Source: Silanimonas lenta DSM 16282 (GTDB taxonomy: Bacteria; Pseudomonadota; Gammaproteobacteria; Xanthomonadales; Xanthomonadaceae). Taken from it: a stretch of 64,000 nt of DNA. Every line of letters starts with the position of its first letter. Position 1 is the stretch's first letter. The notes beneath the pieces were generated by a model that saw only the letters and a program-made list of their open reading frames with translations, was not told the origin of the DNA and did no database searches. A program made the translations under genes and the position numbers. This document shows positions 14,885 through 30,300 of the stretch, piece after piece. Location of the stretch: positions 40,544 through 104,543 of the forward strand of contig NZ_AUBD01000011.1 in NCBI RefSeq assembly GCF_000429065.1. The letters are read 5' to 3'.

Positions 14885-14911
14885 TCGGCGCCCTCGGGCC
14901 ACCTCGGGGGA

Positions 14912-14925
14912 TGAATACGTTTTCA
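14912..14925. promoter_or_regulatory. Candidate LacI-type operator, site 4
   Basis: TGAATACGTTTTCA, an imperfect palindrome related to the other three sites. It lies in the 81-bp gap before glgP, centred about 47 bp upstream of the predicted leaderless start (-10 TAAGCT at 14953-14958). Confidence 0.6.
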
Positions 14926-14965
14926 GCCTGCGCCCGCCCAGGGAGGCGGCACTAAGCTCCCGCGG

Positions 14966-17450
<2,485 letters not shown>

Positions 17451-17458
<8 letters not shown>

Positions 17459-19679
17459 TCCGGCCTCCGTCGCGGCCCTGCTCGCGGCGCGCCACGCCGA
17501 TCCCTTCGCCGTGCTCGGCCTGCATGCCGGTCCGGAGGGCGCGCTATGGCTGCGCGCCCTGCTGCCCGGCGCGGAGGCGGTGGAGGTGCTGGAGGCTGCG
17601 AGCGGCCGGCCTCTCGCCACGCTGGCGCCGCGACGGCTCGAGACGGACGGCGGCCCCGTGCCCACGCCGCTGTTCGAGGCCCGCATCCCGCGCCGGCGCC
17701 AACGCTTCGACTACCGGCTGCGGGTGCGCTGGGCCGGGGGTGGCGAAGGCGTATACGCCGATGCCTATGCCTTCCCGCCCCTGCTCGACGAGGACGAGCT
17801 GCGCGCCTTCCACGAGGGCCACCACACCCGGCCGCAGCGCTTCCTCGGCGCCCATGCCATGACGGTGGCCGGCGTGGCCGGCGTCCGCTTCGCCGTCTGG
17901 GCACCGAATGCCCGCCGGGTATCGGTGATCGGCGATTTCAACGCCTGGGACGGCCGCCGCCACCCGATGCGCCTGCGCCATGCCGCCGGGGTCTGGGAGC
18001 TGTTCGTGCCCCATGCGGCGCCGGGCGATCTGTACAAGTACGAGCTGCTGGATGCCAATGGCAGCCTGCTGCCGGCCAAGGCCGATCCCTATGCCTTCGC
18101 CAGCGAGCTGCGGCCGGGCAATGCCAGTCGCGTGGCCTCTCCGCGCGCGGACACGCCACTGCCCGCCGGCCGTGCCGGGCACAACCATGCCGCGGCACCG
18201 ATCAGCGTCTACGAGGTGCACCTCGGCTCCTGGGGCCACCCCGACCTCGCTGCCGCCACGGCCGAGCGCCCGCACTGCGCCGAACACACGGCCCGCAGCG
18301 GTTTTCCACACTGGGACGCGCTGGCCGCGGTGCTGCCGGCCTATGCCGCCTCGCTGGGCTTCACCCACCTCGAGCTCCTACCCATCACCGAGCATCCCTT
18401 CGACGGCAGCTGGGGCTACCAGACCCTGGGCCAGTTCGCGCCCACGGCCCGCTTCGGCGAACCGGAAGGCTTTGGCCGCTTCGTCGCCGCCTGCCATGCC
18501 GCCGGGCTGGGCCTGATCCTCGACTGGGTGCCGGCGCATTTCCCGCGCGATGCCCACGGCCTCGGCCGCTTCGACGGCACCGCGCTCTACGAGTACGCCG
18601 ATCCGCGCGAGGGCGAGCACCGCGACTGGGGCACGCTGATCCCCAACTTCGGACGCAACGAGGTGCGCTGCTTCCTCACCGGCAGCGCCCTGCACTGGCT
18701 GGAGCACTGGGGCGTGGATGGCCTGCGCGTCGATGCCGTGGCCTCGATGCTCTACCGCGACTACTCGCGCGGCGAGGGCGAATGGCTCCCGAACGCGCAG
18801 GGCGGCCGCGAGAACCTCGAGGCCATCGCGCTCCTGCGCCACATCAACACGGTGATCGGCCGCGAATGCCCGGGCGCCATCACCCTGGCCGAGGAATCGA
18901 CGAGTTTCCCCCTCGTCTCGGCGCCAGTGCATGCCGGCGGCCTTGGCTTCCACTTCAAGTGGAACATGGGCTGGATGAACGACACGCTGCGCTACCTGCG
19001 CGAGGATCCCGTGCACCGGCGCTGGCACCACGACCTCATGAGCTTCGGCCTGGTGTACGCCTTCAGCGAGCACTTCGTGCTGCCGCTCTCGCACGACGAG
19101 GTGGTGCACGGCAAGGGCTCGCTGCTCGGCAAGTGCCCCGGCGACGACTGGCAGCGCTTCGCCACCCTGCGCGCCTACTACGGTTTCCAGTGGGGCCACC
19201 CGGGCAAGAAGCTGCTGTTCATGGGCCAGGAGTTCGGCCAGCCCGGCGAATGGCGGCACGATGCGGCCCTGCCCTGGGCACTGCTCGAAGACCCGCGCCA
19301 TGCCGGCCTGCAGGCGCTGGTGCGCGACCTCAATGCCCTGTACCGCGCCAGCCCGGCCCTGCACCGGCTGGATTCGGACGCCGCAGGCTTTGAATGGCTC
19401 GTCGCCGACGACCGCGAGCACAGTGTGTTCGCCTGGCTGCGCCGCGATGGCCGGGGCGATCGCGCGATCGTGGCCTGCAATTTCACGCCGGTGCCGCGCC
19501 ATGGCTACCGCCTGCCGCTCCCGGCCGATGCCCACGGCCCCTGGCAGGAGGTGCTGAACACCGATGCGCCCCTCTATGGCGGCAGCGGCGTTGGCAACCC
19601 CGGCCGGCTCGATCCCGAGGACGGGGCGCTGCGGCTCGACCTGCCGCCGCTCGCCACCCTGGTGCTGCGCCCGGCATGA
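17451..19679 (+). CDS. glgB: 1,4-alpha-glucan branching enzyme
   Basis: 742-residue GH13 enzyme that cuts alpha-1,4 chains and re-attaches them as alpha-1,6 branches. The full N-terminal region is present (N1 beginning [13 protein letters not shown], then CBM48 with [20 protein letters not shown]), followed by the catalytic barrel. Key residues are the Asp in [17 protein letters not shown], the Glu in LAEEST and the Asp in [14 protein letters not shown]. It overlaps glgP by 8 bp upstream and glgX by ATGA downstream, so translation is likely coupled throughout. Branching indicates that glycogen is made here, although glgC and glgA are not in the window. Confidence 0.96.
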
Positions 19680-21844
19680 AAGCGGCAACGGCCAGCCCCC
19701 ATCCGCTCCGGCCCGGGCCCCAGGCGCCGCTCGGCGCCTGGCCGCGGGCCGGCGGCGTGGATGTCGCCGTGCACTCGCAGCATGCCGAGGCCATCGAGCT
19801 CTGCCTGTTCGACGAGGACGGCCTCCACGAGCACACCCGCCTCGCCCTGCATCCGGGCGAGGACGGCGTGTTCCATGGGCGGCTGGAAGGTGCCGGCCCG
19901 GGCCTGGTCTACGGCCTGCGCGCCCACGGCCCCTACCGCCCCGAGGCCGGCCTGCGCTTCAACCCGGCCAAGCTGCTGCTCGATCCCTATGCCCGGGCCC
20001 TGGTGGGCCACTTCTCATGGCGGCCAGAGCATCTGGGCTGGGCGGCGAGCCACCCGCAGGGCCGCCGCCCCGACCCGCGCGACAACGCCGCCTTCGCCCT
20101 CAAGGCCCGCGTGCCGGAACCCCCGGCGCCGCTCGCCGATGGCCTCGTGCTGCGCCCGGCCCGGCAGCCCCGGCGGCCACTGCGCGAGAGCGTGCTCTAC
20201 GAACTCGGCGTGCGTGGCTTCACCATGCGCCTGCCGGGCATTCCCGAGGCCCTGCGCGGCACCTTCGCCGGCCTCGCGCATCCGGCGGCCATCGCGCGCC
20301 TGAAGGCGCTCGGCATCACCACCCTCTCGCTGCTGCCGGTGATGGAGTGGCTGGACGAAGCGCCGCTCGCCGCACGCGGCCTGAAAAACCTCTGGGGTTA
20401 CAACCCGCTCGCCTTCTTCTGCCCGGCGCGGCGCCTCTGCGCCGATCCTGACGACGCCATCGGCGAGTTCCGCCGCATGGTGGCCCGCCTGCAGCAGGAG
20501 GGCTTCGAGGTGCTGCTCGATGTGGTGCTGAACCACAGCGCGGAGGGCGACAAGCACGGCCCGACCCTGTCCTTCCGCGGGCTCGACAATCCGAGCTGGT
20601 ACCGCCTCGTCGAGGACGACCGCAGCCGCTACGAGAACCTGAGCGGCTGCGGCAACACCCTGCGCCTCGAGCACCCGCGCACCACCCAGTTCGCCCTCGA
20701 CGTGCTGCGCTACTGGGTGGAGACGATGGGCGTGGACGGCTTCCGCTTCGACCTCGCCGCCGCGCTCGGCCGCACCCGCCACGGCTTCGATCCCGATGCG
20801 CCCTTCTTCGTCGCCCTGCGCCAGGACCCGGTGCTGGCGCAGGTGCATCTGGTGGCCGAGCCCTGGGATGCCGGGCCCGGCGGCTACCAGCTCGGCCGCT
20901 TCCCCGGCCGCTTCGCCGAATGGAACGACCGCTTCCGCGACGGCGTGCGCGGCTACTGGCTGGGGGCGGCGGCAAGGATCGCCGGCGCGCCCGCGCCCCC
21001 GGTGCCGCGCAGCGAGTTCGCCCGCCGCTTCACCGCGTCCAGCGACGGCTTCCAGCACGGCCGGCGCCGGCCGACGGCGAGCGTGAACTACGTCGCCGCC
21101 CACGATGGCCGGCCGCTGGCCGACGTGCTGGCCTATGCCGAACGCCACAACGAAGCCAATGGCGAGCACAACCGCGACGGCCATGCCCACGAGGTCTGCG
21201 CCAATTTCGGCGTGGAAGGCCCAAGCGACGATCCTGGCCTGCTCGAGACCCGGCGCCGCCTGCGCCGCGCCCTGCTCGCCACTACCCTGCTCGCCCAGGG
21301 CACGCCGATGCTCTGGGCCGGCGACGAGGTGGGCAACAGCCAGCAGGGCAACAACAACGCCTACTGCCAGGACACCCCGCTGGGCTGGACCGACTGGTCC
21401 GGCCTCGGCGGGCCGGAGGACGCCAGCGCCCTCATCCGGGCACTGATCGCCCTGCGTGCAGACGAACCCTACCTGCGCTGGCCAGACTGGTTCCCCGCCG
21501 AGCCCGGAGAGGACGAGCCGGCCATCGACTGGCTGCGCCCCGATGGCCAGCCGCTCACGCTGGAGGACTGGCACGACACCGGAGGCCGCGCCTTCGCCTG
21601 CCGGCTGCGGCCGGCGGGCCGCGCCCTGCCGCGCGGCGCCATCCTCTTCAACCCCGAGCCCGACGCGCTCGACTTCCACCTGCCCGGTGGGCCCTGGGAA
21701 CTGCAGATCGAGACCTCCGGCACGTTCCCCCTGCCGGGCAGCCCCGACACACTGCCGCCCCCCGTGTTCACGGGCCCCGTGCCCGTCCCCGCCTACAGCC
21801 TCATGGTGCTTCGGCGCCACTCGCCTCCCTCGGAGCCGACCTGA
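19676..21844 (+). CDS. glgX: Glycogen debranching enzyme GlgX
   Basis: 722 residues from the ATG at 19676, which overlaps the glgB stop (ATGA); longer in-frame readings run inside glgB and were rejected. It is a GH13 isoamylase-type enzyme that hydrolyses alpha-1,6 branches, mainly on short limit-dextrin chains left by phosphorylase. An N-terminal CBM48 is followed by the catalytic barrel with Asp in [12 protein letters not shown], Glu in LVAEPWDAG and Asp in [18 protein letters not shown] is typical of GlgX. It complements GlgP in the same operon. Confidence 0.95.
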   Translation: MKAATASPHPLRPGPQAPLGAWPRAGGVDVAVHSQHAEAIELCLFDEDGLHEHTRLALHPGEDGVFHGRLEGAGPGLVYGLRAHGPYRPEAGLRFNPAKLLLDPYARALVGHFSWRPEHLGWAASHPQGRRPDPRDNAAFALKARVPEPPAPLADGLVLRPARQPRRPLRESVLYELGVRGFTMRLPGIPEALRGTFAGLAHPAAIARLKALGITTLSLLPVMEWLDEAPLAARGLKNLWGYNPLAFFCPARRLCADPDDAIGEFRRMVARLQQEGFEVLLDVVLNHSAEGDKHGPTLSFRGLDNPSWYRLVEDDRSRYENLSGCGNTLRLEHPRTTQFALDVLRYWVETMGVDGFRFDLAAALGRTRHGFDPDAPFFVALRQDPVLAQVHLVAEPWDAGPGGYQLGRFPGRFAEWNDRFRDGVRGYWLGAAARIAGAPAPPVPRSEFARRFTASSDGFQHGRRRPTASVNYVAAHDGRPLADVLAYAERHNEANGEHNRDGHAHEVCANFGVEGPSDDPGLLETRRRLRRALLATTLLAQGTPMLWAGDEVGNSQQGNNNAYCQDTPLGWTDWSGLGGPEDASALIRALIALRADEPYLRWPDWFPAEPGEDEPAIDWLRPDGQPLTLEDWHDTGGRAFACRLRPAGRALPRGAILFNPEPDALDFHLPGGPWELQIETSGTFPLPGSPDTLPPPVFTGPVPVPAYSLMVLRRHSPPSEPT

Positions 21845-23364
21845 TGTTCGATCTCGACCAGCGCGCCGCCGGCGTGCTCCTGCATGTCACCTCCCTGCCC
21901 GGCCCGCACGGCATCGGCGACTTCGGCCCGGATGCCTTCCGCTTCGTCGACTGGCTCTCGGACGCCGGGCAGACGCTCTGGCAATGGCTGCCGGTGAACC
22001 CCATCGGTCCTGGCAACTCGCCCTACCAGAGCGTTTCGGCCTTCGCCGGCAGCCCGCTGATGATCGCGCTGGAAGGCCTGGTGGCGAAGGGCTGGCTCGC
22101 AACGCCCTGTTTGCCCGAAGGCGGCTTCGATGCCCACCGCGTCGACTTCGGCCGGGTGGTGGCCTGGCGCAGCGCGCGGCTGCGCGAGGCCTATGCCGGC
22201 TTCCTTGCCAAGCACGACCCCGGCGAGCGTGCCGCCCTCGCCGCCTGGGCCGAGGCCGAGGCCTACTGGCTCGAGGACTATGCCCTGTTCATGGCGCTGG
22301 AAACCGCGCATGGCGGGCAGCCCTGGTGGACCTGGGCACCGTCGCTGCGCGACCGCGAGCCCGCCGCACTGGCCGCGGCCCGCCGCGAGCATGCCGCCGA
22401 GATCGGCTACTGGACCTGGGTGCAGTGGTGCTTCGATACGCAGGCCACGGCGCTCAAACGCTACGCCAACGGGCGCGGCATCGCCATCATGGGCGACCTG
22501 CCGATCTACATCGCCCACCACAGCGCCGACTGCTGGGCGCGGCCCGATCTCTACCAGCTCGATTCGCAAGGCCAGCCCACCGCGGTGGCCGGCTGCCCGC
22601 CGGATGCCATGGCCCCCACCGGCCAGCGCTGGGGCAACCCGCTGTACCGTTGGGAGCGGATGGCGTCCGAAGGCTTCGCCTGGTGGACCGACCGCGTACG
22701 CCGCGCGCTCGGCCTCGCCGATGTGTTCCGCATCGACCACTTCCGCGGCTTTGCCGGCTATTACGAGATTCCCGCGAGCTGCCCCACGGCCGAGGAAGGC
22801 CGCTGGGTGCCCGGCCCTGGCAAGGCCCTGTTCGATGCCATCGAGAAGGCACTGGGCCCGCTACCGATCGTGGCCGAGGACCTCGGCCTCATCACCCCGG
22901 ACGTGGTCGAACTGCGCGATGGCTGCGGCTTTCCCGGCATGGCCATCCTGCAGTTCGCCTTCGGCGGCGATGCCTCCGACCCCTTCCTGCCGCACCACTA
23001 CCGGCGCAATACCGTGGCCTACACCGGTACCCACGACAATGACACCGTGCGCGGCTGGTGGAACGCCGCCTCGGCGCACGAACGCCATTTCGCCGGCAGC
23101 TATCTTGCCGCCGGCGGGCACGACATCCACTGGGCGATGATCCGCGCCTGCGCCAACTCGGTGGCGAACTTCGCGGTGTTCCCCCTGCAGGACGTGCTCG
23201 GCCTCGATACCGCGCACCGCATGAACATCCCGGGCACCATGGGGGATCACAACTGGAGCTGGCGCTTCACCTGGCCGATGGTCGATGAGGAGGCAAAGCG
23301 CGTGCTCGGCCTCATCACCGCCACCAGCGGACGCGGCCCCTGGGCGCTGGCCGGCACCGGCTGA
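21844..23364 (+). CDS. malQ: 4-alpha-glucanotransferase (amylomaltase)
   Basis: 506-residue GH77 enzyme that transfers glucan chains between maltodextrins and releases glucose. The start ATG at 21844 overlaps the glgX stop by one base (TGATG). Seen: GHIGDFG-like opening (LPGPHGIGDFGPDA), Asp in FRIDHFRGFAGYYEIPA, Glu in VAEDLG and Asp in TGTHDNDTVRGW. Length is normal for the bacterial family. As the last gene of the operon it recycles short maltodextrins from GlgX and PulA so that GlgP can use them. A hairpin follows at the stop codon. Confidence 0.95.
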   Translation: MFDLDQRAAGVLLHVTSLPGPHGIGDFGPDAFRFVDWLSDAGQTLWQWLPVNPIGPGNSPYQSVSAFAGSPLMIALEGLVAKGWLATPCLPEGGFDAHRVDFGRVVAWRSARLREAYAGFLAKHDPGERAALAAWAEAEAYWLEDYALFMALETAHGGQPWWTWAPSLRDREPAALAAARREHAAEIGYWTWVQWCFDTQATALKRYANGRGIAIMGDLPIYIAHHSADCWARPDLYQLDSQGQPTAVAGCPPDAMAPTGQRWGNPLYRWERMASEGFAWWTDRVRRALGLADVFRIDHFRGFAGYYEIPASCPTAEEGRWVPGPGKALFDAIEKALGPLPIVAEDLGLITPDVVELRDGCGFPGMAILQFAFGGDASDPFLPHHYRRNTVAYTGTHDNDTVRGWWNAASAHERHFAGSYLAAGGHDIHWAMIRACANSVANFAVFPLQDVLGLDTAHRMNIPGTMGDHNWSWRFTWPMVDEEAKRVLGLITATSGRGPWALAGTG

Positions 23365-23384
23365 GCCGGGCGCGAGAGGCTCAG
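23361..23384. terminator. Hairpin across convergent stop codons (malQ / lipoprotein)
   Basis: Perfect 7-bp arms CTGAGCC (23361-23367) and GGCTCAG (23378-23384) contain the malQ stop and the stop of the minus-strand lipoprotein gene. There is no clear T tract, so termination activity is uncertain. Confidence 0.4.
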
Positions 23385-24016
23385 TAAGACGGCGCCTCGC
23401 CCTGCCGCGGCAGGGCCAGCATCACCCGCTCCAGCGCCGCCTGCAGGGCCTCGCCCTCGGCACCGCGCCCCACCCGCGGCAGGTCCACGCTGCCGGTCCA
23501 GACCACCCGGCGTGCCGCCACGTCCACCACGTCCACCGCCAGCGCACCCGGCAGGCGCCCGGCATCGCGCGGGCCGCCGCCCAGCGGAATGCCCACGCCC
23601 ACACCGCCCGAGACCCGGCCGCTGCCAAAACCGGTGCCGAGGCCGAGACTGACGCTGGGGCGGCTGCGCCGCGGCGCCTCGGCGGGAGCCGGCACCACGT
23701 TCAGGCGCAGGGCCGGACGCTCCGGATCGAGGCGGTAGCCCCTGGCCTCCATCTCGCGCCGCAGCACGGCGCGGGCGCGCTCGCCGGCCAGCGTGCCGTA
23801 GCCCTCGCGCTCCAGGGCCATCGGCTCGTAGAAGGCGAAGGTGGCGTAGCGAAAGACCTCCGCCCCCGGGGCCTGCTCGGCCACCACCGGGGCGGTGCCG
23901 GCGCAGCCGGCAAGCCCTCCGAGTGCCAGCACGGCGGCAAGCAGCGGCACGAGCCGCGACGACGGCGCCCGGACGGGCGTGGCGGGAAGGAGGCGGGACG
24001 GAGACACGGCGACCAT
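23381..24016 (-). CDS. DUF4136-like lipoprotein (downstream paralogue)
   Basis: 211 residues. A long n-region and hydrophobic stretch end in a lipobox LAGC at about residue 38, so this is a predicted lipoprotein. The body shows the DUF4136 pattern: YATFAFYEPMALEREGYGTL, an ALRLNVV strand, a glycine-rich segment (GLGTGFGSGRVSGGVGVGIP) and a C-terminal VVDVAARRVVWTGS strand. Function is unknown; members are periplasm-facing lipoproteins. It starts 12 bp after its upstream paralogue, so they are probably co-transcribed. The ATG at 24016 was chosen because it gives a complete signal peptide; a later start is possible. Confidence 0.78.
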   Translation of the reverse strand: MVAVSPSRLLPATPVRAPSSRLVPLLAAVLALGGLAGCAGTAPVVAEQAPGAEVFRYATFAFYEPMALEREGYGTLAGERARAVLRREMEARGYRLDPERPALRLNVVPAPAEAPRRSRPSVSLGLGTGFGSGRVSGGVGVGIPLGGGPRDAGRLPGALAVDVVDVAARRVVWTGSVDLPRVGRGAEGEALQAALERVMLALPRQGEAPSY

Positions 24017-24027
24017 GCGCAATCGCC

Positions 24028-24624
24028 TCAGCGCGCCGCCGGCGCAGCGGCGCCGGCGCGGTACGGGAAGGCCTCGAAGATCGCGGCCACGGCGCGGGCC
24101 GCACGCTCGCGGCGCTCGGCCGGGGTGCGGCCAGCCGCGCTGCCCACCGCCACGCCCTCCCAGACCAGGCGCTTCTCGCGGGCATCCACCAGGTCCACGT
24201 TCACCGTGCCCTCGCGGTAGCGCACCAGCTCGGCGCGCTCGCGGTGGATCGGCACCGCCACGTAAGCACGGGCCCGATAGCTGTAGTACCAGCCAAAGTC
24301 CACCTCGGGCACGCGCACGATGTCGGCCTTCTCCTCGACGAAGGCATTGAGGTTCACCCGCAGGTCGGGCGCCTCGGGCTGGTAGACGTAGCCGCGGGCC
24401 TCCATCTGCCGGCGCGCCTCGGCGCGCAGCTGCTCGCTGAGCAGGGTGGAGTAGCCGGAGTCCTCCAGCGCCAGCGGCTCGAAGAAGGCGAAGCTGCGGT
24501 AGCGCGAGAAATCCGCTTCCGCGCTGCCATCGGTGCTCACCCGCGGCCCGGTGGCGCAGGCGGCGAGCAGCAGGGCGGTGGCAAAGGGCAGGAAGACGCG
24601 GGAGATGCGGTGCAGGATCGTCAT
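24028..24624 (-). CDS. DUF4136 family lipoprotein
   Basis: 198 residues with a classic lipoprotein signal (FATALLLAAC, cysteine 23). The mature part has the DUF4136 layout: FSRYRSFAFFEPLALEDSGYSTLL, then a DLRVNLNAFVEEK strand and a C-terminal VDLVDAREKRLVWEGVA motif. It is paralogous to the following gene: both carry the F-x-F-x-E-P-x-A-L-E signature and the R-x-V-W strand. Function is unknown. Its promoter would lie in the 104-bp gap before it. Confidence 0.85.
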   Translation of the reverse strand: MTILHRISRVFLPFATALLLAACATGPRVSTDGSAEADFSRYRSFAFFEPLALEDSGYSTLLSEQLRAEARRQMEARGYVYQPEAPDLRVNLNAFVEEKADIVRVPEVDFGWYYSYRARAYVAVPIHRERAELVRYREGTVNVDLVDAREKRLVWEGVAVGSAAGRTPAERRERAARAVAAIFEAFPYRAGAAAPAAR

Positions 24625-24728
24625 GGCCGGCCTCGTTGGAGGATAGGGGGCGATGCTCCGATGCTACGCGCCGGCGGGCGGCCGATGCAGCGCCCCGGCT
24701 GCCGTTCCGCCCCGCGGTTTCCCGGGGT

Positions 24729-25196
24729 TCAGGGATGTCCAGACGGCGGCATCCCCTCGTCCTCGTCGGCCAGCCGCAGGAGGGTGAGGGCATCCGGGCG
24801 GCCGCCAAAGGCTCGGCGCAGCAGGGCCATGAAGGCGGGCTCGCCGGGCGCCGCCGCGGCGAACAGGGTGAGGCAGGAGCGCAGCTTCAGGGCATCGGTC
24901 TTGCCGAACAGGGCTTCGGGATCGCGCAGGTCTTCCGCCAGCAGGCAGGCCACGGCCGCCCGCAGGCGCGGGCCGAGCAGCGGATGGGCGAGGTAGGCCC
25001 GGGCCTCGGCCAGCCCGGAAAGACCGAAGCGCTGCGAGGCCTCGCTCTCGCCCAGGCCGCGAAGCTGCGGGAACACGAACCACATCCAGTGGCCGTGCTT
25101 GCGCCCGGCGCGCAGCTCGTCGAGCACTTCGTCCCAGACCGGGGCCTGGGCCTCGACGAAGCGCCGCAGACCGAAGGGATCGGCGGCGCCCGTCAT
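24729..25196 (-). CDS. DUF1810 family protein
   Basis: 155-residue soluble protein matching DUF1810: DPFGLRRFVEAQAPVWDEVL near the start, GRKHGHWMWFVFPQL, SQRFGLSGLAEARAYLAHP, and a C-terminal FGKTDALKLRSCLTLF. The family is small and conserved, with no established function that I know of. The gene starts 4 bp after thiC ends on the same strand, so it may be transcribed from the TPP-riboswitch leader, but no thiamine role is implied by the sequence. Confidence 0.85.
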   Translation of the reverse strand: MTGAADPFGLRRFVEAQAPVWDEVLDELRAGRKHGHWMWFVFPQLRGLGESEASQRFGLSGLAEARAYLAHPLLGPRLRAAVACLLAEDLRDPEALFGKTDALKLRSCLTLFAAAAPGEPAFMALLRRAFGGRPDALTLLRLADEDEGMPPSGHP

Positions 25197-25200
25197 CGCC

Positions 25201-27228
<2,028 letters not shown>

Positions 27229-27383
27229 CGCCCGGCATTAGACCGCGAAATGCCGGCCGGCGCCATGCCATGCCGGGAAGCCCCGCAAGGCCTCGGTGCG
27301 CGGGGTCCGCCGCCGGGCCGCCGTCTTCCAGGGGAGGGAGTCGGGCGGCCGGCGACCCGGCGGCGGGAACCTCGAGGCTGCGC

Positions 27384-30300
27384 TCAGTAGCGCGGCATGG
27401 CCGGCGGAGCCTGGATGCGGAACCAGGCGGCGTAGAGCGCCGGCAGGAACAGCAGGGTGAGCGCCGTGGCCACGATCAGCCCGCCCATGATGGCGACCGC
27501 CATCGGACCGAAGAACACCGAGCGCGAGAGCGGGATCATGGCCAGCACGGCGGCGAGCGCGGTGAGCACGATGGGGCGGAAGCGCCGCACCGTGGCCTCC
27601 ACCACCGCCTCGAAAGGCGTGTGCCCGGCGGCGATGTCGTGCTCGATCTGGTCCACCAGGATCACCGAGTTGCGCATGATCATGCCCGAGAGGGCGATGG
27701 TGCCGAGCATGGCCACGAAGCCGAAGGGCACCTGCGGGACGAGCAGGAACCAGACCACGCCGATCAGGCCGAGCGGCGCGGTGAGCAGCACCATCAGCGT
27801 GCGCGAGAAGCTGCGCAGCTGCAGCATCAGCAAGGTCACCACGGCGAACAGGAACAGCGGCATGCCGGCGGCCACCGACTTCGAGCCGCGCGCCGAGTCC
27901 TCCACCGTGCCGCCGGTCTCGAGCAGATAGCCCGGCGGCAGGACCGCGCGGATGTCCTCGAGGGTGGGCAGGATCTGCGCCGTCACCGTAGGCGGAGTGA
28001 CGTGCCCGGCGATGTCGGCGCGCACCGTCACCGTCGGCAGGCGGTTGCGGTGCCAGATGATGCCCGGCTCGAATCCATAGTCGATGCGCGCCACCTGCGA
28101 GAGCGGCACGCTCTTGCCGCTGGCCGTGGGCACCGCCAGCGAGCCCAGCAGCGAGAGCCGGGTGCGCTCCTCCTCGGGCCCGCGCAGCAGGATCTCGATC
28201 AGCTCGTTGCCCTCGCGGTAGGTGCTCACCGGGGTGCCGGAGAGCGAGCCGCGCAGAAAGGCCGCCACCTGGGCCGAACTCACGCCCAGCGCGCGGGCGC
28301 GGTCCTGGTCGATCTCCAGCCGCACCACCTTGCTCGGCTCGTCCCAGTCGAGGTTGACGTTGCGCGTATGCGGGTTGGCCTCCACCCTGGCGCGCACCTC
28401 GCGGGCGATCCTGAGCACCTCGTCGACATGCTCGCCGGAGACCCGGAACTGCACCGGGAAGCCCACCGGAGGGCCGTTCTCGAGCCGGGTGACGCGCCCC
28501 TGCAGCTCCGGGAACTCGTGCTCGAGAAGCTCGGCCAGCCAGGCCTTCAGCCGCTCGCGGGAATCGAGATCGGTCGTGGTGATGACGAACTGGGCGAAGT
28601 TCGCCTGCGGCAGCTTCTGGTCCAGCGGCAGGTAGAAGCGCGGCGAGCCAGAGCCGATGTAGGCCACGAAGTTCTCGATGCCCTCCTGCCCGACGAGCCG
28701 CTGCTCCAGCCGGCGGGCCGCGGCCTCGGTGGCCTTGAGCGAGGCGCCCTCGGCGAGCTCGAGATCGACCATCAGCTCGAGCCGGGTGGAGGCGGGGAAG
28801 AACTGCTGCGGCACGAAGCGGAACAGCGCCAGCGAGACGAGGAAGACCGCGAGGGTGGCCGCGATCACCGTCTTGCGGTGGCGCACGCACCAGGCCACGA
28901 GGGCGCGGAAGCGGGCATAGAAGGGCGTGTCGTAGGGGTTGCCGCCGCCATGCTTCGCCAGCAGGGCCTCGCGGCTCGGCAGCAGCTTGTCGCCGAGGTA
29001 GGGAACGAACACCACCGCGGCGATCCACGACAGCAGCAGGGCCAGCACCACCACCTGGAAGATCGAGCGGGTGTACTCGCCGGTACTGGAGGCGGCGGTG
29101 GCGATCGGCAGGAAGCCGGCAGCGGTGATCAGGGTGCCGGTGAGCATCGGGAAGGCCGTGCTCTCCCAGGCGAAGGCCGCGGCGCGGAGCCGATCGAAGC
29201 CCTGCTCCATCTTCACCTGCATCATCTCGATGGCGATGATGGCATCGTCCACCAAGAGGCCGAGGGCGAGGATCAGGGCGCCGAGCGAGATCTTGTGCAG
29301 GCCGATGCCGAGGAAGTGCATGGCGGTGAAGGTCATGGCCAGCACCAGCGGGATCGACAGCGCCACCACCAGGCCGGAGCGCAGGCCGAGGCTGAGGAAG
29401 CTCACCAGGAGCACGATGGCCACCGCCTCGGCCAGCACCTTCACGAACTCGCCCACCGAGCGCCGCACCGCCGCCGGCTGGTCGTTCACCTTGGAGAGCG
29501 TCATACCGGCCGGCAGGGTGCCCTGGATGCGCTCGAACTCGGCCGAGAGGCGCTTGCCGAGCTGGATGATGTCGCCGCCCTCGCGCATCGAGACGCCGAT
29601 GCCGATGGCGTCCTTGCCCATGAAGCGCATGCGCGGCGCCGCAGGATCGATGAAGCCGCGCTTGACCTCGGCCACGTCGCGCAGGCGGAAGGTGCGGTCA
29701 CCCACCCGGATCGGGAACTGGCGCACCGCCTCCACGGAATCGAAGGCACCGGAGACGCGCAGCTGCACCCGGTCGCTCGCGGTCTCGAAGAAGCTGGCGC
29801 CCACCACCGCGTTCTGCTCGTCGATGGCGCGCTGCACCGCATCCAGCGGCACGCCGAGCGTGGCGAGCTTGGTGTTGGACAGCTCGATCCAGATCTTCTC
29901 GTCCTGCAGGCCGATCAGCTCCACCTTGGCCACGTCGGGCACCCGGTGCAGCTCGAGCTCGATGCGCTCGGCATAGTCCTTGAGCGTGGCGTAGTCGAGG
30001 CCCTCGGCCTGCAGGGCGTAGATGTTGCCGAAGGTGTCGCCGAACTCGTCGTTGAAGAAGGGGCCGACGACGCCCGGCGGCAGGGTGTGGCGGATGTCGC
30101 CGATCTTCTTGCGCGCGGTGTACCAGAGCTGCGGCAGCTCCTTCGACACCATCGAGTCCTTGGCCATGAACATCACCAGCGACTCACCGGCGCGCGAGTA
30201 CGAGCGGATGAACTCGTACTGCCCGGTCTCCATCAGCTTCTTCTCGATGCGGTCGGTGAGCTGGCTGGCGACCTCCTCGGCAGTGGCACCAGGCCAGAGG

